This document shows, piece after piece, positions 1 to 7,321 of a stretch of DNA of 39,574 nt. Every line of letters begins with the position of its first letter. Positions within the stretch are counted from its first letter, which is position 1. The notes under the pieces were generated by a model. The model saw nothing but the letters and a program-made list of their open reading frames with translations, was not told where the DNA came from and did no database searches. The DNA is from Oscillospiraceae bacterium (lineage in GTDB: Bacteria > Bacillota > Clostridia > Oscillospirales > UBA929): assembly GCA_031254195.1 (NCBI GenBank), contig JAIRUW010000011.1:1-39574 (forward strand), in the 5' to 3' direction. The position numbers and the translations under genes were made by a program.

Positions 1-488
1 ATCGCGTCATAGGAGAGCGGCGGGCATGGGCCGCAGCCCAGCCGCGTGAGCAGGCGCGATGTATACGCGTCCACGACGAAAGTGGGCAGCTCCAGCGCAT
101 ACAGCAGGATGGAGTCTGCCGTCTCTTTTCCGATTCCCCGCAAGGCCAGCAGCTCTTCGCGCAGCGGCTCGAGGCCGCGCCCGCTTGCGTTTTCCGCCGA
201 ATAGCCGTACCGCTTGAACCAGGCTGTGAGCGTTTTGAGATACCCCGCCTTTTGATTGAAAAACCCGGCGGGGCGTATGGTATCGGCCAGTTCATCCGGC
301 GGCATGGCTTCCACCCGTTCCGGCGTGAGATTGCCCTCAAACCGGGCGATGGCTTTCTCCACATTGCCCCAGGCGGTGTTCTGCGTGAGAATCGCCCCGG
401 CCATGACCTCATACGGCGTTTCGGCCGGCCACCAGCCCAGATCCCCATAACGCCCGTATAGCAAACGATTGATATCTTCCGGCGTCAT
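1..488 (-). CDS. Endonuclease III-family DNA glycosylase, MagIII-like (C-terminus outside window)
   Basis: A base-excision-repair glycosylase of the HhH-GPD superfamily that would remove damaged bases from DNA in the cytoplasm. The 162 visible codons start at ATG 488, preceded by a G-rich SD, and run off the window edge, so the C-terminus and any Fe-S cluster cysteines cannot be seen. Visible motifs are ILTQNTAW (about 33-40), the helix-hairpin-helix LRGIGKETAD (116-125) and the catalytic Asp region VVDAYTSRL (Asp-140). In bifunctional EndoIII the hairpin reads GVGRKTA with a catalytic Lys; here that position is Glu-122, with Lys one residue earlier. This resembles the monofunctional 3-methyladenine glycosylase branch (MagIII type) rather than Nth. 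It has its own promoter. The family is certain; the substrate is inferred. Confidence 0.85.
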   Translation of the reverse strand, partial: MTPEDINRLLYGRYGDLGWWPAETPYEVMAGAILTQNTAWGNVEKAIARFEGNLTPERVEAMPPDELADTIRPAGFFNQKAGYLKTLTAWFKRYGYSAENASGRGLEPLREELLALRGIGKETADSILLYALELPTFVVDAYTSRLLTRLGCGPCPPLSYDA

Positions 489-506
489 AAGCAATCCCCC
501 CGTTCC

Positions 507-535
507 AGTATATCGGAAACAGGGGGAAAATGCAA
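507..535 (-). promoter_or_regulatory. Sigma-A promoter of the glycosylase gene
   Basis: On the minus strand TTGCAT (535-530), a 17-bp spacer and TATACT (512-507) lie just upstream of the ATG at 488. The gene therefore need not be read from the small gene upstream of it. Confidence 0.6.
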
Positions 536-547
536 GAAGGCACGGCT

Positions 548-964
548 TTACATATGGCGGCGATGGTGCCCAAAGTCACGGTCGAAGCCGTGGAAATGCC
601 GGAAATCCCGGTTGTCGAACGGGAAAAAGAAGAACGGGAAGAAAGGGAACCGGCCGTCGTGCCTGCCATGGCGCCTGTGGCGGTGCCTGTCGATCAGCTC
701 GCGGACAACGAGCGCGCGCGTCAGGTCTCCGAGGGTACCCGGGTTGTGTCCCGCGGGCATGTTAGACGCCATGCCGCTCCGGCGCGCGGCCTCGTCGGCC
801 ATACGGGCAATATCGGCGGAGCTGATCGTTTCCACCGCGTCGTCATCAAGCGCATCTACCAAATCGCGCGTATGTGGGGCTATCATTGCTGCCGTCTCGG
901 GGTAAAGCCGCTCCATACGGTCAGCGAAATCCATCTGCATACTCATCGGGTTGAAACTGTCCAT
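548..964 (-). CDS. Small conserved clostridial protein with aromatic/basic tail, function unknown
   Basis: A protein of about 138 residues. The N-terminal part is acidic and helical (DRMERLYPETAAMI, then DALDDDAVETISSADIARMA). A block LGDLTRALVVRELIDR follows, and the last 45 residues are dominated by Phe, His, Arg and Pro (for example RFPFFPFFFFPF, ending FGHHRRHM). The plan of a YPE-containing helical segment, an LxxLxRxLLxRELL-like helix and a basic tail recalls small uncharacterised proteins that I remember from Clostridia; this is recollection, not a search. No signal peptide is visible. An upstream ATG at 976 directly abuts the AAAGGA SD, so the ATG at 964, with a 12-nt gap, is preferred. 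It stands alone between the glycosylase and the divergent fucosidase gene. No function can be assigned. Confidence 0.6.
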   Translation of the reverse strand: MDSFNPMSMQMDFADRMERLYPETAAMIAPHTRDLVDALDDDAVETISSADIARMADEAARRSGMASNMPAGHNPGTLGDLTRALVVRELIDRHRHRRHGRHDGRFPFFPFFFFPFDNRDFRHFHGFDRDFGHHRRHM

Positions 965-1076
965 GGGGCAAATCATTCCTTTCTGTTTTCGGGGCGTTGT
1001 CGTTCCGCCTCTGTTTCAGTGTATGGCTTTTTGGGCCTTAGCGTGTTATACTGAATCAAAAAGGAGATGAAATGGC

Positions 1077-2537
1077 ATGGATTTTCATAGGATAGCCGAT
1101 TCGGCCATCGCAAACGGGCCGTATACCGACGACTGGGAGTCGCTGTCTGCGTACACCCCTCCGGCGTGGCTGCGCGGCGCGAAGCTGGGCATCTTTATCC
1201 ACTGGGGCGTATACAGTGTCCCGGCGTATGCCCACGAGTGGTATCCGCGCAATATGTACATACAGGGCGGCCATGAGTTTGAGCACCATGTCAAAACCTA
1301 CGGCCCGCACAAGGATTTTGGGTATAAGGATTTCATCCCCCTGTTCAAGGCGGAGAAATTCGACCCCGACGCATGGGCGGAGGCCTTTTGGGACGCTGGG
1401 GCGCGGTATGCCGTGCCGGTCGCGGAACACCACGACGGCTTTCAGATGTATCCAAGCGCCCTGTCGCGCTGGAACGCCGCCGAAATGGGGCCGAAACGCG
1501 ACGTATTGGGCGAGCTGCTCGCCGCTTGCGACAGACGCGGCTTGACTCGCTGCGCTTCTTCTCACCGCGCGGAGCACTGGTGGTTTTTGGGGAACGGGCG
1601 CCAGTTTGACAGCGACGTCAAGGAACCTGCGCGGGACGACATATACTGGCCCTCCATGCCGGAGGGGCCGCACCATGACATATACAGCAAGCCCGTCCCG
1701 ACGGAGGAATACATCCAAGACTGGTTTGCGCGCTGCGTCGAGCTGGTGGAGACCGCCCGCCCGCGGATGGTTTATTTTGACTGGTGGGTCAAGCACTTCT
1801 CATTCAAACCGATGCTGCGCCGTTTCGCGGCGTATTACTACAACCGCGCGGCGGAATGGGGCTTTGAACCGGCCATCGCTTTCAAGGATGACGGGATGCC
1901 GTTTACCTGCGGCGTTCCCGAAATGGAGCGGGGGGGCTTTACCGAGGCAAAGCCATTTTTGTGGCAGTCCTGCACCTCCACGGCACGCAACAGCTGGTGC
2001 TATACCGAGCAGAATGACTATAAGCCGCCGGTTGAGATCATACAGAACTTAATCGACGTGGTCAGTAAAAACGGCGTCCTGCTGCTCAATGTCGGTCCCA
2101 AAGCCGACGGAACGCTGCCCGATCAGGACATAAAAATCCTCCGCGAGGTGGGGAAATGGCTCAAAGCCAACGGCGACGCGGTATACGGTTCCGTGCCGTG
2201 GAAGACGGCGATGGAAGGCCCCACAAACGTCAAGGGAGGCGGTTTTTCCGAAGGGGAGCTTGCGTATACCCAGGAGGATATACGCTTCACTGTCAACAAA
2301 GGTAAAATTTACGCCACAGTGATGCGATGCCCCGAAGACGGCAAGGTGACGGTCAAATCGCTGGCTGGGGTGAACAAGGACGGCTGGCACCCCTTCGGCG
2401 GCGTGATCGAAAAAGTCCGCCTGCTGGGGTTTGAAGGGCGCCCGCTGGACTGGAAGGTGGACGATAAGGGTCTGCACGCGTCCTTTACGGGCGTGAGCAG
2501 CGAGTATCCCATCGTTTTAGAGGTGACCACAGGCTGA
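1077..2537 (+). CDS. Alpha-L-fucosidase, GH29, cytoplasmic
   Basis: A retaining glycoside hydrolase releasing L-fucose from fucosylated glycans or oligosaccharides. The 486 residues begin without a signal peptide, so it acts in the cytosol on imported sugars. GH29 landmarks are GIFIHWGVYS (38-47), the AEHHDGFQMY block (116-125), SSHRAEHWWF (161-170) and the nucleophile segment VYFDWW with Asp-235. A C-terminal beta domain starts near residue 375. The acid/base residue is poorly conserved across GH29 and is not assigned. The SD AAAAAGGAG precedes ATG 1077; an ATG five bases upstream is in another frame. The gene stands alone, and no fucose transporter or catabolic gene is next to it. The RGLTRCASSHRAE stretch is slightly unusual at the residues before SSHRAE. 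The family call is firm. Confidence 0.93.
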   Translation: MDFHRIADSAIANGPYTDDWESLSAYTPPAWLRGAKLGIFIHWGVYSVPAYAHEWYPRNMYIQGGHEFEHHVKTYGPHKDFGYKDFIPLFKAEKFDPDAWAEAFWDAGARYAVPVAEHHDGFQMYPSALSRWNAAEMGPKRDVLGELLAACDRRGLTRCASSHRAEHWWFLGNGRQFDSDVKEPARDDIYWPSMPEGPHHDIYSKPVPTEEYIQDWFARCVELVETARPRMVYFDWWVKHFSFKPMLRRFAAYYYNRAAEWGFEPAIAFKDDGMPFTCGVPEMERGGFTEAKPFLWQSCTSTARNSWCYTEQNDYKPPVEIIQNLIDVVSKNGVLLLNVGPKADGTLPDQDIKILREVGKWLKANGDAVYGSVPWKTAMEGPTNVKGGGFSEGELAYTQEDIRFTVNKGKIYATVMRCPEDGKVTVKSLAGVNKDGWHPFGGVIEKVRLLGFEGRPLDWKVDDKGLHASFTGVSSEYPIVLEVTTG

Positions 2538-2545
2538 GCGTTCTA

Positions 2546-2570
2546 AAATAGCCGCCCATGGCGGCTATTT
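2546..2570. terminator. Bidirectional intrinsic terminator between fucosidase and lexA
   Basis: A perfect 11-bp stem (AAATAGCCGCC / GGCGGCTATTT) with the 3-nt loop CAT lies between two convergent genes. The A and T flanks give a short U-run in both directions. Confidence 0.75.
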
Positions 2571-2580
2571 GCTTTATGCC

Positions 2581-3174
2581 CTAATGGACGGCTTCGCGGA
2601 CGACCGACGCGACGACGCCCAGTATATCGCAGTTGTGGGCGGCAATGGGGTCGTAACCGGGGTTTTCGGGAAGCAACCAGACCTCACCGTTGTCCCGTTT
2701 GAGGCGTTTGACGGTGGCCTCGTCCTCCAGCAGCGCGACCACGACCTGCCCGTTGCGGGCGGTGGGTTGCCTCCGCACGACGACATAATCGCCGTCGAGG
2801 ATGCCGATGCCGGACATCGAGTCGCCGCGTACCTCTAAAGCGAAATAATCGCCCCCGCCCGGCGGCTGGTAGGCCAGTACGCCGCGCTCATCCTCAAAGG
2901 CGAGGATAGGCAAACCGGCGGTGACCCGGCCGACAATGGGGATGCCGTCCGTGGTCAGATTGCGCCCCGGTAAGCTCAAGGCTCTGGTTTTGCGGTCGTC
3001 TTTTTGCAAAAAGCCTTTCTCTTTCAGGGCTTTGATATGCGCGTGGACTGTTGACGGGCTGCGCAGCCCGACCGCGGCCCCGATTTCGCGTACGCTGGGG
3101 GGGTATTTATGCTCCTTTGTGAATCGTTCGATAAATTCAAGAATCCTTTGCTGTTTGACGGATACTTTTTTCAT
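2581..3174 (-). CDS. lexA: LexA SOS repressor
   Basis: The transcriptional repressor of the SOS DNA-damage regulon, inactivated by RecA-stimulated self-cleavage. The 197 residues contain an N-terminal winged helix (about 1-65, with PPSVREIGAAVGLRSPSTVH), the scissile Ala86-Gly87 bond in VTAGLP, and an S24 peptidase-like domain with Ser-119 in GDSMSG and Lys-156 in ATVKRL. ATG 3174 is chosen because AAGGGGTGG lies at proper spacing; an in-frame start 42 nt upstream has no SD and extends beyond the family N-terminus. A promoter with an overlapping SOS box lies upstream, so the gene should be autoregulated. It is convergent with the fucosidase gene. Confidence 0.97.
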   Translation of the reverse strand: MKKVSVKQQRILEFIERFTKEHKYPPSVREIGAAVGLRSPSTVHAHIKALKEKGFLQKDDRKTRALSLPGRNLTTDGIPIVGRVTAGLPILAFEDERGVLAYQPPGGGDYFALEVRGDSMSGIGILDGDYVVVRRQPTARNGQVVVALLEDEATVKRLKRDNGEVWLLPENPGYDPIAAHNCDILGVVASVVREAVH

Positions 3175-3206
3175 ACCGGCCACCCCTTGTGATCGTTGTT
3201 GAAAAC

Positions 3207-3235
3207 AGTATAACACACAAAGATTAAAATTGCAA
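3207..3235 (-). promoter_or_regulatory. lexA promoter
   Basis: On the minus strand TTGCAA (3235-3230), a 17-bp spacer and TATACT (3212-3207), ending about 32 bp before the lexA start codon. The -35 box overlaps the edge of the LexA operator. Confidence 0.8.
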
Positions 3236-3358
3236 ACGTCCGTTCAAATATTTTTCCTCCGCAGTATATAGCAAAGCAGAATACTCCAATGCTTCGCCAT
3301 GTCCTTTCCACAGTTCAAAAGCCGCCCAATAATTGATAAAGAGCAAAGACAGCCTCAT
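3224..3358 (-). CDS. Possible 44-residue ORF or gene remnant upstream of lexA
   Basis: An ATG-to-TAA frame of 44 codons whose translation looks protein-like (INYWAAFELWKGHGEALEY, then LLYTAEEKYLNGRLQF). It has no SD, its ATG sits at the apex of a 13-bp hairpin, and its last codons overlap the lexA -35 and operator. It could be a relic of a larger gene's C-terminus or a chance frame. No family is recognised. Confidence 0.25.
   Translation of the reverse strand: MRLSLLFINYWAAFELWKGHGEALEYSALLYTAEEKYLNGRLQF
3233..3246. promoter_or_regulatory. LexA operator (Firmicutes-type SOS box)
   Basis: CAAACGTCCGTTCA matches the known CGAAC-N4-GTTCG box at 8 of the 10 defined positions, and it overlaps the lexA -35 element. 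This is the expected position for autorepression. Confidence 0.75.
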
Positions 3359-3375
3359 AATAGAGGCTGTCTTTG
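3344..3375. other. 13-bp hairpin between lexA and the chemoreceptor gene
   Basis: Perfect inverted repeat CAAAGACAGCCTC / GAGGCTGTCTTTG with the 6-nt loop ATAATA. There is no good T-run on either side, and it lies just upstream of the chemoreceptor promoter. Confidence 0.6.
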
Positions 3376-3385
3376 TCGAATTTTG

Positions 3386-3414
3386 TTGCAATGAGGTTGA
3401 AAATCAAGTATAAT
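3386..3414 (+). promoter_or_regulatory. Chemoreceptor gene promoter
   Basis: TTGCAA (3386-3391), 17-bp spacer, TATAAT (3409-3414), 33 bp before the ATG. Confidence 0.75.
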
Positions 3415-3447
3415 TACAAACGATACAGAAAGAGGAGGTAGTCTATC

Positions 3448-5454
3448 ATGCGTAGTATTAGCTCCCGCTTACTCTCAATCTTACTGGCCATTTCGATGAT
3501 CGGTATGATTCTGGTCGCCGCCATTGGCTGTATACTGGCCGGAAGCGCGATACATGAACAGTCTCTTGGACGTATCTATGAAGACACCGCCCGCAACGCC
3601 GAAAAACTTAACGGCTGGATCAACGAGCAGATCGCTTATACCGGCGCGATCGCAAACGGATTTACAGCGTTTCACGATGTCAGAGCCGAAACGATTTTCC
3701 CGATTCTGTATCAACACGCTGAATCCAGCGCGGATTATTTCGCCGTCTATGCGGGGTACCCGGACGGTTCCGGCGTGTTCAGCGACGAATGGGTGCCGGA
3801 CGACGGATGGCAAGCCAACGAGCGCGACTGGTATAAGGGCGCGGTGGCCAGCCCCGGCAAAATCTATATTTCCGAACTGTATCAAGACGCGAGCACCGAG
3901 AATTTCTGCCTTACTCTTTCGCAAGTCTTCTACCATAATGGTTCTATAGCGGGCGTCGTCGCGATCGACATTATCGCTACCGTCCTTCAGGACGTTGTGG
4001 AAGGGGTCGATGTGGGAGAAGGCAGCTACGCGTTCCTGGCGGACGCGGACGGCGGTATTCTGGTGCATCAAAACAGCGACTACGCGCCCTCCGTCAATCA
4101 AGACGGAGATACCACGTTCCAATACCTTTCCACTCTGGGCGACGGGCGTTACAGCGTGCTGAGCGGAAATGCCGTCATGGGCGGCGAAGCCATCAGTATA
4201 CGCGGCCCGGACGGCATTGCGCGCTATTATACCGCCAGCCTGATTCCGTCCGTCGGCTGGATTCTTTACACAGCCATTCATGAAGGCGTCGTCAACGCTC
4301 CAATCTATCAGCAAATATGGGCGGCGGTTTTGGTATCCGTTCCCGCCCTGCTGATCGCCGCGGCGTTGATTTACTTCTCGCTCAGAAGGATGATCGTGCG
4401 TCCGGTCAAGGATGTGACCAAGGCCGCGAATCTTCTCGCGCGGGGGGAAACCGGCACACGGCTGGACGGCAATTATATCGGTGAGATCGCGATGCTCGCG
4501 GATTCCTTCCGGGCGATGGAGACTTTCAACCGGCAGCAGACCGAATGGCTGGAAAGCATCGCGGCGGGCGATCTGTCGATTGAGATACAGCCGCGCGGCG
4601 CGGGCGACCGTACCGGCCACGCGATTGCCGATATGCTGCGCAACCTCAATGATATGTTTGCGAGAATCAATGAAACCGCCCATCAGGTTGCCTCCGGTTC
4701 CAAGCAGATTGCCGACGGTTCGCAGCTGCTGGCGCAAGGTTCGACCGAGCAGGCCGCTTCCATTGAGCAGCTTTCATCATCCGTTTCCGAAATTACCCGA
4801 AAGACAAATGAGAACGAGGATATGGCCGGCCGTGCCGCCGTGCTTGCCGATACCATCAAAGGCAGCGCTGAAAAGAGCAGCCGCCAGATGGATGAGATGA
4901 CAGCCGCCGTCAAAGAAATCAATCAGGCCAGTCAGAATATACAAAAAGTAATCAAGGTCATAGACGATATTGCGTTCCAAACCAATATTCTTGCACTAAA
5001 CGCCGCAGTGGAAGCGGCGCGGGCGGGGCAGCATGGCAAAGGCTTTGCGGTCGTAGCGGAGGAAGTCCGCAGTTTGGCCGCCAAGAGCGCCGACGCGGCG
5101 AAAGACACGGGCGGCTTGATTGCCGCTTCGATGGAGAAGGCCGAGCTGGGATCGCGTATCGCGGAAGAAACCGCCGCAAGCCTTGCGGAAATCGTGTCCG
5201 GCATCAACGAAAGCGGGAAAATCATCCATGAAATCGCGCGGTCATCGGAAGTGCAGTCAGCCAGTATCAAGCAAATCAATGTAGGTATCGATCAAGTGGC
5301 GCAAGTCGTCCAGCAAAACAGCGCGACCGCCGAAGAATCCGCCGCGGCGTCTGAGGAAATGAACAGCCAGTCCGGCATTCTCAATGAGCAAGTCGAGCGT
5401 TTCAGGCTTGCGGACAGCGGGAGCGCCCCCAAAAAGCTGACGGACAGATACTAG
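3448..5454 (+). CDS. Methyl-accepting chemotaxis protein with dCache-type sensor
   Basis: A transmembrane chemoreceptor that senses an extracellular ligand and controls CheA kinase activity. The 668 residues contain TM1 (about 8-31), a periplasm-equivalent sensor of about 255 residues with the spacing and motifs of a double Cache domain ([23 protein letters not shown]), TM2 (about 289-311), HAMP (about 312-365), a second HAMP-like linker, and the MCP signalling coiled coil. The kinase-control tip [19 protein letters not shown] is near residues 510-528. The C-terminus lacks a NWETF-type adaptor tail. The SD AGAGGAGG is at good spacing. No che genes are nearby, so this is an orphan receptor gene. 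It is followed by an EAL-HDOD gene with a separate promoter. The ligand is unknown. Confidence 0.93.
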   Translation: MRSISSRLLSILLAISMIGMILVAAIGCILAGSAIHEQSLGRIYEDTARNAEKLNGWINEQIAYTGAIANGFTAFHDVRAETIFPILYQHAESSADYFAVYAGYPDGSGVFSDEWVPDDGWQANERDWYKGAVASPGKIYISELYQDASTENFCLTLSQVFYHNGSIAGVVAIDIIATVLQDVVEGVDVGEGSYAFLADADGGILVHQNSDYAPSVNQDGDTTFQYLSTLGDGRYSVLSGNAVMGGEAISIRGPDGIARYYTASLIPSVGWILYTAIHEGVVNAPIYQQIWAAVLVSVPALLIAAALIYFSLRRMIVRPVKDVTKAANLLARGETGTRLDGNYIGEIAMLADSFRAMETFNRQQTEWLESIAAGDLSIEIQPRGAGDRTGHAIADMLRNLNDMFARINETAHQVASGSKQIADGSQLLAQGSTEQAASIEQLSSSVSEITRKTNENEDMAGRAAVLADTIKGSAEKSSRQMDEMTAAVKEINQASQNIQKVIKVIDDIAFQTNILALNAAVEAARAGQHGKGFAVVAEEVRSLAAKSADAAKDTGGLIAASMEKAELGSRIAEETAASLAEIVSGINESGKIIHEIARSSEVQSASIKQINVGIDQVAQVVQQNSATAEESAAASEEMNSQSGILNEQVERFRLADSGSAPKKLTDRY

Positions 5455-5524
5455 ATGACTCATAATATAAACGCCTAACTTGCAAAAATACCTTGATAAT
5501 TACCCGCATTTTTTGCATTATATC

Positions 5525-5552
5525 TTGATAAATCGGTAGGTTCTGCTATACT
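5525..5552 (+). promoter_or_regulatory. Promoter of the EAL-HDOD gene
   Basis: TTGATA (5525-5530), 16-bp spacer, TATACT (5547-5552), 36 bp before the ATG at 5589. The gene is thus not solely dependent on read-through from the chemoreceptor gene. Confidence 0.65.
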
Positions 5553-5588
5553 GTATGTAAGTCAATGAAAGATAGGGGAGTAACGGAT

Positions 5589-6830
5589 ATGGATTTGCTG
5601 GTTGCGCCAAAGCCGGTGTTCAACAGGAGCAAAGAGGTTTTCGCGTACTATCTGTCCTTTCAAGTCGGCAACGCGCTGTTGCAGGAAGGAAAGGCCTACG
5701 CCTTTGACAACGAAGTCAACACCCCGTTTTTTGACTTTATCAGCCAAATCGGACTGGAAGCCCTGACCTCAAATAAACTCATTTTTATTCCCGTGACCAA
5801 CGTGCATCTGGCGATGGATCTTGAAGATGTCTGCTCCGTTGATAAGTCCCTTGTGGCCTTGCTTATGGGGCGTAAAATCGAGCTTTCGGAAGCCAACTTA
5901 AAAAGGGTCACCCGCTTTAAGGAGTTGGGCTTCAAGACGGCGTTCATCCACCGCAACGACTATGAGGCGCTGGAGCCGTTTTTTCCGCAGACCGATTTCA
6001 TCTTTAATACCGGCGATACGGCGGCCATCCCGATCCTCAACGCGAGAATCAAGAAAACCTTTGCCCGCACCAAAGTCATCGCGCGGGGAATCAATACCGA
6101 CGAGGCCTTCAACAAGGCGGGCTTAAACGGCGCGGAGCTTTTACAGGGCCAGTTTTATAAGACTTCCGCCATTGTCCGCGACATACGCGTTTCACCGCTG
6201 AAGGTCAACTATATATCGCTCATCAATCAGGTCAGCCAGGATGATTTCGATTTGGACAAGTTCGCGGGCATTGTCCAAAGGGACACTGCGCTGGCCATTC
6301 AGTTCCTCAAAATGGTCAATTCCTCCCGCGTCAGGGGAGACAGCATCACCAGCCTGCGTCACGCGGCGGCGCTGCTTGGCCAGAAAGAAATCAAGAAATG
6401 GGTCACCACCGCCGTTACGTCTACGCTGGGGATGGAAAGCCCGAGCGAGGTCACAAGGCTCTCGATGATACGCGCGAGGTTCTGCGACAATCTGGCGGAG
6501 ATGTTTGAGATGGTCGTCCATAGGGATAACCTCTTCTTAATGGGCCTGTTTTCCGTGCTGAACGTCATTTTGGAGATGGGCATCGAGCAGGCGCTGGAAA
6601 TCGTACAGGTACCGGAAAAGGTCAAAACGGCCCTGCTTGGGGGGAGCAACGACTTTTCGGAGGTATACCGGTTCATTCAGCTCTATGAAGAGGGCGAATG
6701 GACGGAAATATCCCGGATCGCGCTGATCAGGAACATGAACATCCGCGAAATCTTCGCGGCTTACAACGAAGCGCTGACATGGTATGGACGGATGATTTCC
6801 ATGCCGGTGGAAGGGGAACAGCCGGAGTAA
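5589..6830 (+). CDS. Degenerate EAL plus HDOD signalling protein (YuxH-like)
   Basis: A 413-residue soluble protein with a YuxH-like plan. Residues about 1-190 resemble an EAL phosphodiesterase fold (VAPKPVFNRSKEVFAYYLSF at the start, GFKTAFIHRNDYEAL), but the EAL signature and metal ligands are not recognisable, so it is probably catalytically dead and perhaps a c-di-GMP or protein binder. Residues about 200-400 form an HDOD domain (LINQVSQDDFDLDKFAGIVQ, LKMVNSSR, SLRHAAALLGQKEIKKWV). The start at 5589 is chosen because GGGGAG lies 8 nt upstream; an ATG at 5565 lacks an SD. Its 3' end overlaps the convergent GNAT gene by 70 bp. HDOD proteins often work in motility or signalling, which suits the chemoreceptor neighbour; the role is inferred. 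Confidence 0.85.
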   Translation: MDLLVAPKPVFNRSKEVFAYYLSFQVGNALLQEGKAYAFDNEVNTPFFDFISQIGLEALTSNKLIFIPVTNVHLAMDLEDVCSVDKSLVALLMGRKIELSEANLKRVTRFKELGFKTAFIHRNDYEALEPFFPQTDFIFNTGDTAAIPILNARIKKTFARTKVIARGINTDEAFNKAGLNGAELLQGQFYKTSAIVRDIRVSPLKVNYISLINQVSQDDFDLDKFAGIVQRDTALAIQFLKMVNSSRVRGDSITSLRHAAALLGQKEIKKWVTTAVTSTLGMESPSEVTRLSMIRARFCDNLAEMFEMVVHRDNLFLMGLFSVLNVILEMGIEQALEIVQVPEKVKTALLGGSNDFSEVYRFIQLYEEGEWTEISRIALIRNMNIREIFAAYNEALTWYGRMISMPVEGEQPE

Positions 6831-7321
6831 GCGAGACAGTCCATTTCAAACATGGCAAGGTCAATCTTACCCATTCCGTAGGCGTTTATGACCTTGATTT
6901 CAACCAATGAAAACCCACAAGCCTTATAAAATGACATCAGCCCCTCCCTGTGCGGATCGCAGTCCAGGCGGAGAAAACGCAGCCCTTTATCCGCGCATAT
7001 CTGTTTTCCGTGCTCCACCAGAAGCGCGGCAAGCCCTTTCCCCGCGTATTTCCTCCTGACCGACAGTTTATGGATGAAGCCGGACGTTCCCGGCGGAATC
7101 TCCGGCCAGAATAGTTCGTCCACATAGCTCAGGGTCATCGCGGCGGCGCTTTCCTCCCCGTCCCACAAGACGACAAACTCTTCGGGCGGGTTGACGATGG
7201 CTTCATCGGCCAATTCATCCAGGCTCCACATCGGCTTGCCGGAATCGATCAGCCACCGCGCTGCTTCGCGCATAATATCAATGGCTGTGGCTTTGTCGCC
7301 GTATGTAAAATGGAGGTTCAC
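6761..7321 (-). CDS. GNAT N-acetyltransferase
   Basis: A cytoplasmic acetyl-CoA-dependent N-acetyltransferase of 186 residues, substrate unknown. The central motif A is VRRKYAGKGLAALLVEHG, matching the R/Q-x-x-G-x-G/A pyrophosphate loop, followed by LRLDCDPHREGLMSFYKACG, the typical beta5-alpha4 segment. The start is GTG 7321, immediately after the TAA of the upstream C_GCAxxG-GNAT gene. A GGAG overlaps that stop, so translation is probably coupled. The last 23 codons overlap the 3' end of the convergent EAL-HDOD gene and no terminator separates them. The two adjacent GNAT genes may act together or may be an old duplication, though the sequences differ greatly. Confidence 0.88.
   Translation of the reverse strand: MNLHFTYGDKATAIDIMREAARWLIDSGKPMWSLDELADEAIVNPPEEFVVLWDGEESAAAMTLSYVDELFWPEIPPGTSGFIHKLSVRRKYAGKGLAALLVEHGKQICADKGLRFLRLDCDPHREGLMSFYKACGFSLVEIKVINAYGMGKIDLAMFEMDCLAYSGCSPSTGMEIIRPYHVSASL

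Noticed and set aside
1047..1052. TATACT upstream of the fucosidase as a promoter -10
   Set aside because: No acceptable -35 is found 16-18 bp upstream and the element is only 25 bp from the ATG, so it is left uncalled.
3481..4737. 418-codon minus-strand frame opposite the chemoreceptor
   Set aside because: It lies inside a well-supported gene, has no SD and no recognisable domain.
5455..5564. c-di-GMP riboswitch before the EAL-HDOD gene, suggested by the signalling context
   Set aside because: Neither the GEMM-I conserved blocks nor a comparable fold is seen here, in 14863-14997 or in 39238-39394.
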